A stretch of 64,000 nucleotides of DNA, from the NCBI GenBank assembly GCA_905182995.1, contig CAJJDP010000114.1, positions 249,772-313,771 of the forward strand, given 5' to 3'. This DNA is from Paramecium octaurelia (Eukaryota > Ciliophora > Oligohymenophorea > Peniculida > Parameciidae). A model generated the notes under the pieces. That model saw nothing but the letters and a program-made list of their open reading frames with translations, ran no database searches and was not told where the DNA came from. Made by a program: the position numbers and the translations under genes. Below, piece after piece: positions 49,551 to 61,384 of this stretch (position 1 is the first letter of the stretch; every line of letters starts with the position of its first letter).

Positions 49551-50900
49551 ATGAAGAAATTGCTAATGCTCTTGATAATAGTAAAAGTAGCCTCCGCTTA
49601 TATATACTACGATACTGGAATTGTAGATGACTTCCAATCTTATGTATATTCAAGCTTCGTTTGCAAGAATGGCTACTCAAAAATTGCAACGAAGTCGTTT
49701 TCTAGTCAATTTGAGAATATTCCTTAAGTATTTTTTGTCCACGAATAATTCGACTTGAACAAGGCAGAATTGGGCTTTAAATTGGCAATTACAGCTATAA
49801 CTTAAATATGTATTTATAAAATCGAGTATTTTAAAAGCTTTTACATTAGAAATTAGTTGCAATATGAATAGAGCAACCACAATATCATTAAGATGGTATG
49901 CAATTGACGACTAGCGTATCGAGGTCTACAGCAACTTCAATATGGCAAATCCTGATGATAAAACATTTTAAATTAAAAATCCTAATGCCAAGACTGGATT
50001 TGTAGCTATCACAAGTTTCCATTATATAGAGGCAATCGATTTTCTATTATCGGTAATAATGAAAAATATCAAATAGATGGGTCAAATCTCAAATAATTCA
50101 GTTACTGTGAGCTTACTAAAGTCGATGGAAAGTTCACAAATCTTATGCAGATTGGATATTTTTTAGTTGTTGGAGTTGAAGAAGCATTTATTAATTTAGG
50201 ATTAAAGACAGTAACTGGAGCATTCAGCAGTGGTCCTCTTACAATAGAACCAAATAGATGGTTTGCTATTGTTTTACAAGGATTGAATTATCCAAATCTT
50301 AAAAATTTAAGATTAGGAGCAACATATACTAACACAGAAACAACATTATCATATACTTGGAAAACCTGTAATTATTTATAATTATTAACTATTAAAGGGT
50401 TTGAAACTGATACACCAAATAGTCATTCATAAGTTTGGGTAGCATACTAGTTTACGAAGACCTTCAAACCTTTAGAATGTTTTAGTATAAGAACAAGTAG
50501 AAAGGAGGTTCTGAATTTAGCCACCCTACCTACTTTCACCTTAGAGTTGATTCAAACTAATTAAATTTACACTACTAATGGAAACTATGAATATATGGTT
50601 GATAAATCAATCACACCGTTGAAGATGGGTATCTAGGTTAAATGTGAAAATGGTATGAAAATCTAAGCCGATTTAAACAAATGCAATTCTTGTAGTACCA
50701 AAAAGAATCAGTCTTTTAAGTATAACTGCTTTAATAAAATGAATTATGTTGGATTCTTCCCTCTCTTTTAGTAAGCATTTCCTCAATACAATCATTTGAA
50801 AATAAACATGTAGTCATCCTCATTAGAAATAATAAATGTAATTTATGATCAAACCTTAATTGAGTAGGTCATTGTGAAAATTTAAATATTAAATTAATGA
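49551..50900 (+). CDS. Secreted protein with H-type lectin-like domain
   Basis: About 440 residues. Signal peptide MKKLLMLLIIVKVASAY, then an N-terminal part resembling the H-type lectin domains of ciliate secreted proteins: FSSQFENIPQVFFVHEQFDL, GFKLAITAITQI, and after a 28-nt intron ISLRWYAIDDQRIEVYSNFN. The downstream half is cysteine-containing (CENGMKIQADLNKCNSCSTK) and perhaps a second lectin-like unit (GPLTIEPNRWFAIVLQGLNY). A second splice between 49960 and 50035 must change phase by 2 mod 3, but the only candidates there are 14 or 17 nt long, so that junction is unresolved. Likely a carbohydrate-binding surface or secreted protein. Confidence 0.7.
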
Positions 50901-51497
50901 TAATTTTTATAAATTTATATTAATATATTTATTTAATTATTAACATTTTGATATTTATAAATAACAAGGCTATTCTATTAAATTTATTCATCTGTTTGAT
51001 AACTTTGCCAATCAGACATGAGTATTGGAAAATACTTATAAATTGGTATTGGATAAGCCTTAATCTATTACACTACATTTGATTAAGTATCATTGATAGG
51101 TTGAGATATTTTCATTGAGTAATTGCATTAATATTACTACTAAACAATCTTTAATCAACAATAGTTGCATAAATTAATATTTTAAGTCGGTTAGGAAAAA
51201 ATAATTTAGCAACTTTTATTCAATCAAATTTATTAATAGAATACAAATAGTCATGGATATTGTATATCATTATTTGACAAATTCAAGTGAATAAATAGGA
51301 ATAATATAATAATCAACCAAAAATCAAAGAACTATTACCAACAAGCATGTATTAGCATCTTTTGCTTGAATAAGAATAAATTTAGTGTGGAACTCATAAA
51401 TAATATAATACAATATTTTATTAAATTCAATTATCTATTATAATAATATAAGAAAATTTAATTTATAAATAAGTGACTCAAATAATGCTTGAACAAA
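50901..51497. other. Gene-free convergent gap
   Basis: 597 bp, AT-rich, between convergent genes; nothing supported. Confidence 0.5.
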
Positions 51498-53425
51498 TCA
51501 AAAATTATTAAAATTTTGGATCTTTATGCGAGGGCTTGGCTACATGTTCTCATATAAAGAAGTGATTTTCTTAGAATTTTACATATTCTTTTCTCTAAGT
51601 ATCAAACAATTTAAAGGATGTAAAGAATATATGGGTATTAAATGATACTGCTCTTCTAATACTGAAAAAATATAAAATTCGATATAATTCTAAGTCTTTT
51701 TATTCTATTACAATCGCATTTTATCATAAGGTCCAATCTTACGAATAATCATCAATGATAATGGTATTTCTAAATCTAAGGGCTTTTAGGAGTTATGCAG
51801 TAATTCTCCTAAATTTTAGGGGTTTATGATTTGCAACCCTTATAACTATTAATTACTAAGGTTGGGGCCTTAATAGTTGATTTTAATTTTAATTACAGAT
51901 TTACTTGGTTGACCATGAGTATCATGTTGTAAGGTAATTGTTACAGTTTGAGAAGAATGAGAAACAAAGAACAACAAATTGTAAAATAATTATTTGAGTT
52001 ATTTCTCATCTTATTATATATTTTATTGTTCAACGTCCAATTAGTTTATGATGTTAAATTTAATATCTTTGTTTATGTCATAATAACTTATTGCTCTAGT
52101 TAGTTCATTAAGACAATCAATAATGTTAAATTTTTTGATTACCGACTGCTAGAAATCAGAATTGATGGTATTAAAATCAATAATATTTTAAAAGTCATTG
52201 TTAGCTTTGATAATTTATCCATGAATAGACTATAAGCATCTATTAATCAACAAAATTTGTTCCTTTTTATTAGCAAATTTATAAATCCATTAAAAATAAA
52301 TCAAAGATATACGTACTTGATGCTTGAATATTAACGAAGTCTAATCTAGAGATTTCTTTAACATTTTATTTTTCAAAGATAGTTCCTCCAATTAAACCTC
52401 TTATTTCTTTTCCTGTAATATAAGAATGAAACAAGGATGGGTATCAAATACTTTGGAAATTTGAATCGAATAATAATCCTATTCATAAATAGCTTCTCCT
52501 AATATTTGATTATTTTCGTATTAATTTTCATTGATAGTCTTATTTAGTCTTAGATCTCTGAGAAACAATTCAAATAAATATGATTTTAATTCTTACTTTC
52601 TCTATGATTAATTTACAGGATCTTAGCCTAAGATGGATGCGAACTTTCCTGAACTCCTAGACTATTGTATTTTCATATTGTTTAAATAATCATCGAAATC
52701 ATCTAAAATTTGCTTCTATATCTCCTATTGATTATCTTTCTATACTAATTCAATTTTTTTAGTTTCTGCTTTATAATGTATAATGAAGGTTTAAATATTT
52801 GTCAAGTCATAAATGCCCTTCAATGTAGTTGTTCTTTTTAAATGGTCAAGAAAACTGTTCTTTTTGTGTTTCTCCAAACAATACAAATTTTATAAATAAA
52901 GTGATGTAAAGATTGTCGATTTTATGAGTTGATTCCAAAAATTCTCATCTTAAATCATGCTCAAACTCACTAGCGATGTAAATATTATAGCTATGATGAT
53001 AGTTTTATATCTGAAACTAAAAATATTGATCACACTAAAAAATTTAAATTTCGATTTTACCCAAAAGTGCCAACCGAAATAAAGTAGCCATCCACATAGA
53101 AGTTATCACTCTATACTAGTGAAAAGTATTTAGTTATTGGAAAGTATAAATTGTAACTAACAACTACAAATGTCAGAAAGAAATCATATAATTTGTGGCG
53201 TTGAGCAATAAATTTGTAACTAAAAATGACGACTATCCAATTAAATAAAATGAATCCCAAACTTACCCATTCTTATTCGATAATTTTTATAATAGTAAAG
53301 TAGAGGCCCATGACGATGAATATCCATTTTTACTATTATTGAAATTCTATAGATTGCTTTTTGTTTATAGATTAGTATTACTACTCTACATCTTTGTTCA
53401 AAAAGGTTAAAGTAAACCGATGCAT
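51498..53425 (-). CDS. Membrane protein with degenerate histidine-kinase module
   Basis: About 629 residues. Five or six hydrophobic helices lie in the first 230 residues (KWIFIVMGLYFTIIKII; SLGFILFNWIVVIF; FFLTFVVVSYNLYF; TIIIAIIFTSLVSL). A PAS-like linker follows (LGEAIYEQDYYSIQISKVFD), then a dimerisation-like helix LIFKHQVRISLIYFQWI and an ATPase-like region: DEKQLKQLFYNLLFFVSHSS (N box), IKIKINYQGPNLSNQQLQ where DxGxGI would be, and PLSLMIIRKIG where the GLGL lid would be. One 21-nt intron is clear; another phase change near 53017-53033 suggests a 17-nt intron. Loss of both glycine motifs suggests no ATP hydrolysis. Confidence 0.65.
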
Positions 53426-54850
53426 TAAAAATATAATTATTATTTTAATATCAAATAACTACTATTATCAAAAATCAAAGTTTCCATTTTCAGATTATTT
53501 CGTTTCAAAAAGTTAAAATACTAATTTAAAACAAAAAATACTAAATATTTTTATAAATTAAATCAATTCTTCTTTTTAAAAGCGTGAATTTTCTCAGAAA
53601 TTATTGATCTTATTTTGTTTTGATTTATTGCTTAATTCTACTCCAAAATTATCACATTAGTCATCATTGTACTAAAACAATACAATTATATTCCAACACC
53701 ATCCCATTTTTTGATATTTTTTCAAAAACTCATGAAATCAAGACATTCATTAATGATATTCTAGGCTAAATTGGTTATTTCGCATTGTAATCTCTTCTCA
53801 TAATTGTGCTCAAGTTACTCATTTGAAAGAATTCGAATTGAAAATAAATTACTTACTTTTTTATTGAAAAAATTAAAAAATAATATAATTTAGTAATTTC
53901 ACATTTTGTAAAATGAATTATTATTATGTTGAACCGCTTTAAGTTAATTGTTTCAAAATTTCAATAGCATAGTTTATTACTTCTGTATTGATATAATGAA
54001 TCAAAAACGTATTACTAAATAATTTTAGTAAATAAAGAAGTGGAAAGTTATTGAAATATTTAATACAGAACATGTAAAATTTACTGTGCAGTTAATTCAT
54101 TAAATATACTGAAATATATGGGTAATAGTATATTTAACTAATCTGGGTTAAGAATACGATTTAGAAATCAATTTGACAATTAAATTGTTTGGAAGATACT
54201 TCAAAGGTAAAGAATTGATTCTGAAATAAGAAATAAACAGAAGGATGTTTAATTTACTCATTTTCATTTTTATTATAAAGGTTTACCCAACAAATTCAAT
54301 ATTAATTTATCATAATTTATTCAACAATTAAAAAGTGTTACTACCTGTATTCTAATTAGTACTTTAGATCTTGAATTTATTACTGCTATAATTATATTCG
54401 TAAATTTATTTTAATTTTCATCAAACCCATCAAATACTGATAAATCTGCATTTATAAAATACAATAATCACATAATAATTTTTCTCTTAAATATAATTTT
54501 TATGGATCCATTCACACAAATATAAAAAACAACTTAAAATTCAGCTTTAAGAAAAACTCTGAATAATTTAATGCTGTTTGTAAAATTGCCTATATTTTTC
54601 ATCATGGTATTAGAAATAGTAATCATGAATGACTTAATATTTCTCAAAATATAAAGACGATAATTTCATATTGTACTGCATAAATTTCTGAGATTTCTAA
54701 TCTTAATCCATAACTATTTAAGCGGAAGATTGTTATTGTTAGTTTTAGGATACTTTAAATATAAATCACTTTTTCATAACAGTACATAAAACTTTAAATA
54801 CCTGAACTTATAATCATATTGCTTTTATTGTACAAGAACATCTCCGGTTG
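53426..54850. other. Gap with one long unexplained plus frame
   Basis: Mostly A/T-rich. From ATG at 54118 a plus-strand frame (MGNSIFNQSGLRIRFRNQFD) stays free of TGA for 271 codons to 54933, overlapping the next call in another phase. Its composition past the first 30 codons is not convincing (rich in F, I, L and N). It might include a real first exon for the gene at 54851. Confidence 0.3.
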
Positions 54851-55606
54851 ATGTGTTTGTTTATATCACATAGTAATAAATATTTATAACCTAGTTTTTC
54901 TCCATCTTTTACTCATTTATCTATCAAAAATGATTAAGTCAAGGGTAAAATAATAAGTTATGGAAGAGCTATTTTAGAGTCATTTCAAATAAATAAATGC
55001 GGTTTCAAGGAGTTTACAGATGGCTATAATATAAAAGATTTAATGATCTAGATTAGAAGTCAAAGAACTGGTCCTTTGATGCTATTTTGGGAGGGAGGAG
55101 TAACCAATGGATATTCTTTCTTGAAAATTGATGAAACAATAATCAACGAAATCTATAGTATCACTAGATTTGCAAAGGATCCTCTCCAGAAACCTCAATA
55201 CATCCACACAAATCCCCAAGGCATGATTTGTTTATAGAATGATGATAGAATGATTTTGATTGGAAATACACCAATCTAAATGCTAATTACTATTTTAACA
55301 AATTCATTTTGTAGTTTAGAGATGTTCTTCTTAAAATTTTAACCATACAATTTTATAGATCATCTCCCTGATATTTACTAGGGTTTTGTTGAAAGTAAAA
55401 TAAAGAGAGAATTAGTAAAATATTTTAATATTATTAGAGCGACTACTCATGGAAGCATTTTGATGAGTAAATCATTTAGCAGAATAAGTGAACCAACTTT
55501 TGGATTATATTTATTTGTAATATATTATACATCATCTTCATTTCATCAATCACATTTTATATCAAATCTAGTTCTATTAATTTATTAATTTCCTTTACTA
55601 TCATGA
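54851..55606 (+). CDS. Hypothetical protein, about 251 aa
   Basis: Frame of 252 codons with higher GC than its flanks. The best coding part is 54900-55450: KGKIISYGRAILESFQINKC, GPLMLFWEGGVTNGYSFLKI, AKDPLQKPQYIHTNPQGMIC and FIDHLPDIYQGFVESKIKRE. This looks like a folded protein. The ATG at 54851 is a formal start only; an upstream exon is likely. The last 40 residues are low-complexity and may be non-coding. No family recognised. Confidence 0.4.
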
Positions 55607-56032
55607 TTATAGCAGACTTGACTATTTTACTAAAGAACCTTAGTATTTTGAAAGTATCGCTATCTAGTTATTAAATTCAGTTATATTTTTCATGATTTTT
55701 CTAAGAATAACAAAAAAGATATTTTAATTCTCAAACTTCTTTTTCTATATATATTATTAAATGGGTATTATGTATAAATTTCTTTCTTAAAAGTAAAATT
55801 TCCACTATTGGAATTATATATTGAAATAATATTAGAAATTTTTATATTTAAATGTAAGTCAGATATATTAAAATTAGCAGTGTAATTTGAATACGTAATA
55901 AGAATCGTATTAGGTTTAATTCATTCTATTTACTAATTAAGTTTTAAGTTATTAAATACTGAATTTAAATAATTAAAGTCAGAAAGTATAAGAACAATAA
56001 AATTTTAACAATATATTATGCTTAATAAATAA
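55607..56032. other. Gene-free gap
   Basis: 426 bp, AT-rich; nothing supported. Confidence 0.45.
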
Positions 56033-56791
56033 TCAACAGCAACCACCATCTTTTTATTTTTTTTAGTTTTAAGGGTTAGCACTTAGTTTATTTGATTGTG
56101 AAGTGTTGGCGCTAGTTTATCTAAGAAAATAAAATATATTATATACCCTCTAGATTATGATTATTGTGAAGCAATGGATGTCATATTAGAAGCCTTGGGT
56201 GGCTGTGAGGCATCCTTCTTAGCCATTAACTTTCGTGAGAGTTCAAGGAAGGCATTATTAACATGATCAGCTGTCTTAGCACTACATTCCATGAAAAGCA
56301 TATTATGAGACTTACAATATTCTTCAGCCTTTTATGTTTCTACTCTTATTTAAATATATAATTTTCTTACTATTTCTATTCATCCAAATCATTTTTATTT
56401 CCGATGATTAACAATTACACATTTTTTTCTCCATATGATTCTACTTCGTGCAACCAGAATTTATCAATATCATCAAATGATTACCCTTAGGTGACATCGT
56501 ATACCATAACAATTCCATCGGCACCCTAAAAATATTAAAATAATTTCGCATTACCTTGTAGTATGCACTTGTGATTGTTCTGAACCTTTCCTATCCAGCA
56601 GTGTCCCAAATTTATAATTTAACGTTCTTTCCATCGATAGGCAACGTTCTGAATCTAAAATCAACACCGATAGTTGTTAAATAAGATTCACTAAATTAGT
56701 CATCTGCAAATCTCAACAATAATGAACTCTTTCCCACTCCAGAGTTACCAATAATAACCAACTTGAACAAATAATCATATTCTTTGATCAT
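56033..56791 (-). CDS. Rab-family small GTPase (Rab1/Rab8-like)
   Basis: 225 residues after introns of 29, 26 and 26 nt. G1 GNSGVGKSS, switch [13 protein letters not shown], switch [23 protein letters not shown]4 GNKNDLDE and G5 [13 protein letters not shown] are all intact, and the C-terminus ends KDGGCC, a double-cysteine geranylgeranylation site. The Rab signature around IGVDF and [15 protein letters not shown] places it near Rab1/Rab8. It regulates vesicle docking in the secretory pathway. The last intron is confirmed because it creates the CC end. Confidence 0.95.
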
Positions 56792-57930
56792 CTTGCAATT
56801 ACTTTTCTTTTAATTAAATATTCAAAAATTAGAATTTATCAAATTTGGTATTTCTCATTAAATATTTGAGTGCATTAAAATACAACTTGTCAATATAATA
56901 ATCCATTAAAATTAATATATAGGTTTCAATCCATAAAATGTATATAGATTCTGAAAATAAGCCTATAAAGCTGTAATGATTATTTTGCAAAATGGAAGAT
57001 TGAAATAAAAAGGGTTCTTAATTTACAACTAATATGGATATCCTGTTTTATGAAAAATAAATTTATGATAATTAACAATTATATGTAAAGACATTATTTA
57101 ATTATAATTAAAAATATTCTAAAATTACTTATATTATGATAATGTTCAAATTTAGGTCTTGATATATATAAAGTATGCTTCTTCAAAGTTTAAGTCTGAT
57201 TCCGTGTTATTTTAACAACTGTGAGCAAAATAAATTTGTATTGCTGATTGTAGAAAATAACAGTATAAGTGTAATGAAAATAAATTAATAGTAACAACTA
57301 GATTTCATTATATCAATCAAAATAGACATGTTTGCAGATAAAAGCCAATACGATTATTGTTTTTCGAAAGGATCTTTTTTAACTCAATCTGAAAAATTTT
57401 GGGTAATAGAGAAGAACGAGAAAACATTAATAATTGATATATGCTTGATTTTTATATTTTTACAAAGATGCTAGATATTATGCATTAAATATATATTAAA
57501 GTATATCTAAGTATAAATTAGTAACAACTACCAGATCAATTTTGGATTTGTTATTTTGAGAAGGTAGAATTAAATATCCTAATAAACCCATTCTTTAGTG
57601 TGATAAATGTTTAGGAAAATTATTATACTTCAGTTATTCTTACAATTAATTCTACATTATATGATATTTGGTGATCATAATGATAATTATTTTTATGTCA
57701 AAAAATATTGATTTTTTTATTTTATCAAAGATTAATAGATGTGCTTCTTATTCTCGTTAATTAGTCATAGATAATATCCTTAGCATTTTGTCATCAGTTG
57801 AATCATTTCGTATACTAAACTTTGCTATGTTTTAGACTTTATAACAATTAAATATAAATACACAATTATTTAATAGGCTCTTTATAAAAATTTTTAAATA
57901 TTTAATAAAAAATCTAAATCATAGTTTTAG
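56792..57930. other. Large gene-free divergent gap
   Basis: 1.14 kb between the divergent Rab and SANT genes. A/T-rich, with frequent short TATA and ATTA patterns; no supported frame. Confidence 0.5.
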
Positions 57931-58507
57931 ATGAATTCAGATATATTATATAATCCATAATAGTCCACTGGCTATTATTTTCCATAAGTTTCAATTTATC
58001 AATAGCAATTTATCCCATTAAGTAACTAATGTTTAAATAGATTTAAGTGATAATGTAATAGGAGAATGTACCGATGTATTTTCCATCATTAAATTATAAT
58101 TGGAGAGCATAGCCTATGAATGTCAACACGAATTGCTAATAAAATTTGCCTGAAATTTATAAAACAGACCAAAATAATCATCAAACTTTAGTAGAGTTAG
58201 GATTTTAAGAAAAATCCGCATCAACAGAATAAGATTCATAAGGACGAGGTAATGGTAAGTATTTCATATATATTCAGGCCACTGGACAAGCTAAGAACAT
58301 TTATAATATCTCAACTTTGTAAAGAGTTATGAGTCTCTCTTAAAATCGAAGTATGAAAAAAAATCAAAAAAAATATTCAAACTCATGAGTGAATTCATAC
58401 CCACAAGAACTTCCACTTAATGTAGATCACACCATTAAAAGTTTAATCCTTTAATAAAGGGGAAAAAGAAATTTAAATCATCCTTTGGATATACTCCATA
58501 CAATTGA
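57931..58507 (+). CDS. SANT/Myb (SHAQKYF-like) DNA-binding protein, 175 aa
   Basis: Introns of 26 and 23 nt leave 176 codons. The N-terminal 100 residues are Q/N/Y-rich. After the second intron comes one SANT repeat: GHWTSQEHLQYLNFVKSYES, then KKIFKLMSEFIPTRTSTQCR and SHHQKFNP. The W-T-x-x-E-H start and the RTxxQxRSHxQKF end match the SHAQKYF subclass of Myb-like transcription factors, though the third-helix Ala-Gln-Lys-Tyr is altered. Likely nuclear, sequence-specific DNA binding. The final tail is basic (KGKKKFKSSFG). Confidence 0.82.
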
Positions 58508-59225
58508 TAATTCACCCTGATATGTTAATCGTATTCAGTATATCACATCAGTTTTATTATAATAAATATAATATTTATTCATAATTTATGCAGTTAAATG
58601 CTTAGAACTATTTGTTGAGGCTCAAATTCTAAGATCGGACTAAAGTTTTTCTCAAAAATTTTGTGCTTTACTTTGTATTCTTATAAATACATGTTATCAA
58701 CAAAGTTTTAGATTCAAGTCGGGCTTGCAACATTTGCATTTAATTTACATTAAATGCAAATTTTAATAAAATTAATCAAACTAATATAATTATATAAGAA
58801 TTTATCATTTTATCTATTCGATTCAGCAACCATAAATTTTCCGCATATTTTTTTATAAGAAAAGTAATGTTAAATATTCCACTCTATTATTATTGAAATG
58901 ATTCAAATTATCATACAGTAATAGTAATTACTAAAATTTATTGAAAAAAAATAAAATTGTTATTGATTAAACACATTATTGACATTAATTAATCAATTCT
59001 TAAACATAATACATTAATTTCATAAATAAATTGATCATTTCTGCTTAGGTATAAAAAATTAATAAACTCTCCGGAGAAGAATGGATTGGGTCTAATATAC
59101 TTATATTTTAAAATAAGAATTGAATCCAGTTATTTTTTTGTAAAAATATGAAAGATCAAAACAGTATTATATTGAAACTTTACTCACAGATATTTATTAT
59201 ATAAATACATATAACTCTTAAAACA
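58508..59225. other. Gene-free convergent gap
   Basis: 718 bp, A/T-rich; nothing supported. Confidence 0.5.
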
Positions 59226-60473
59226 TCATTATTTATTAAAAATCTTCTGTGAGTTTTGTTTCCTTGAATTAATATAATTCTATTATTTTTAGGCTTTATC
59301 AATAATATCGAATTTAGATTAATTCAAATTATGATTATATGTAATCATGTATTTATTGGATGGCTATGAATTCCAATCTAATGATTCCATCTTAAGTGGA
59401 GTTTAATTAGTAAAGATCTATTTTATCTCTTAACCAGCAAACAAACCATCAGGATCATATGAAATAGCATCCTTATTAATATAAGGTTATGAAAGAGATG
59501 AATTACTCTTATAATTCTGTTATTAAAGACTCTAACTCCTTACATTAGTGTGATAATATTTATGCTATTATAAATTAATTTGAGAACTCCCATCCCCTAA
59601 TTTAGGCAATTACATGTTAGTATTATACTTGATTTAATTCATAGATTGTATACTTTATCTCATTTAATATGGCTTATCAATTCCTTTTTGCTATTATGAA
59701 ACTAATTAAGATTGTTTTCCTTCTATGTTATCTTTTGCTTAGTAATTGCTTATTGGATTGTTACCCTAGAGTTTTCTTTCTGCTGATATTAACCAAAAAT
59801 TGCTATTGAGATATAAATCTGCACTCTATCGATATGCTTATAATTCATTAGGTTGAAATTCATTGTGCTTGAGTTTTTTTGGATCATTTTATATATTTGT
59901 AAGAACTGATGAATCCTGTAGATTTAGGGTATTATTACCATTCTTGAATTATTCGATATCATTATCTTTTTGTTTAATTATTTTTTCCAAATCTGTGATT
60001 CTGTCACTCATTTGCTATAGTTTGATTTCATAGTTCCTTGAAAGATCAGCCATTTATTTATCTTTATCAATTTACTATTTTTTTAATTATTTAACTTCTT
60101 CTTGTAAGTTTAGTATTAATTAATCTTTAGCTATTAACGAAGCTTGTAGTAAGTTAATTTTCAAGGGTGATTGGGTTTTGGATGATTTAGAGGAATTATA
60201 CGACATTTAGGTTTATTTCTTGAGATCGAGATCAGTTAAGTGAGTATCCTAATCTTGGGATGGCTATTCGCATTTCTGATGATTGCTTAGTTATTAAATT
60301 GATTATGTCTGCATAGTTTTATTTATGGATGTCTAAAAATCGGATTCTGTTCGAGATGGCGTTGGAATATTATTCAATAACAATCTGTTTTGAAGTGAAT
60401 CTGAATCCGCTTCCAATTCGCAGTCTTCATTATTTTCAGACTGTTACTCCTTTTATATCTCTAAATTATTCAT
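59226..60473 (-). CDS. Coiled-coil, Q/N-rich protein, 406-415 aa
   Basis: Open from ATG at 60473 (MNNLEIQKEQQSENNEDCEL) to TGA at 59226. Residues about 105-190 form a coiled coil (DQLILNLQEEVKQLKKQQID; LQQMSDRITDLEKIIKQKDN). Flanks are disordered and Q, N and S-rich. A 27-nt segment at 59517-59543 begins GTAAGG and ends CAG; it is in phase and TGA-free, so it could be an intron or coding. No family recognised. Confidence 0.72.
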
Positions 60474-60630
60474 GATTTATAATAATTTTTTATTGACCTC
60501 AAAGCTAGACAATTTGATATTTTATGAAATGATTAGAGGGAATCCTTAAATTTAAATTAATCAAGGTGCAAGTAAGAGATATCAAATTTAAGTAAATCAA
60601 TAATTATTATAAGAAAGGTATAGAAGAATT

Positions 60631-61159
60631 TCAGGCTTTAGGTTTTCTAAAACTACTGTAGATAACCTTTTATTTTTTATCGAAGGTGACCTTTTTAATT
60701 GATCTTTGGGATCCAATAGACTCATTGTCTTTCTGAACTTCCTTGGAACTGAAAGAGTTCGATCCAACCATTGCTTTATTCTTTAAAATAGATTTGTGTT
60801 TGACTATAAAATAAATAATTGGTAATACCGTCTTGTAATCCACTATTCGAATCGTCTTTTGAATTATTTTGGAGATCCAATTGATCATTTAAAGCATTTG
60901 CTAAATTAAAGTCTGAAGGCTCATTTTTATTTCCTTTTAATTCCTGTTTAGTGAGAGTATTGTCTGAAGAATTTTGTTTGGGCAAAGAATTCATTCGTTC
61001 TTTCTCAATCTAAGTGTTTTCTTCAGGGAACAGTAACTTTAGTATAGGTTATGGTTTATGTATTTGAGGAGGGTGATGGATATTAAATTTGATTCTCCTC
61101 TCCTGCGTAATTTATTCTTCGTGAGAGGGCTACACGTTTTGGCAAATCTGAGAACCCAT
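60631..61159 (-). CDS. Disordered N-myristoylated protein with KKVTF motif, 167 aa
   Basis: One 25-nt intron, 168 codons from ATG at 61159. MGSQICQNVQ is a good N-myristoylation start with a cysteine for palmitoylation. The body is disordered and N, S, K and D-rich (LANALNDQLDLQNNSKDDSN). Near the C-terminus SQRSIKKVTFDKKQKVIY contains KKVTF, which fits the RVxF docking motif for protein phosphatase 1, and SILKN upstream fits a secondary PP1 element loosely. A PP1-regulator role is inference from a short motif. Confidence 0.68.
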
Positions 61160-61384
61160 AATGCTTGATATATATAGTAATTAAGAAAGATAATAATAAT
61201 TGAGTTGAGAATTTTCCGAAATTTAAGTACAACAAATAATAGTAAGCAAAAAAACTTAATGTTTTATAAAGAAGTTTAATATTAACAGCAAAATGAATCC
61301 AGCATTCACAATAGGATTTTTTTTTTTTAAATTCCTACTTATAAAATTGTTCAAAATAATAAAAAAACAAATATAATTTAGTTA

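Noticed and set aside
54118-54933. Plus-strand frame of 271 codons as a stand-alone gene
   Set aside because: Composition after the first 30 codons is that of AT-rich noncoding DNA; with only TGA as stop, long chance frames are expected.
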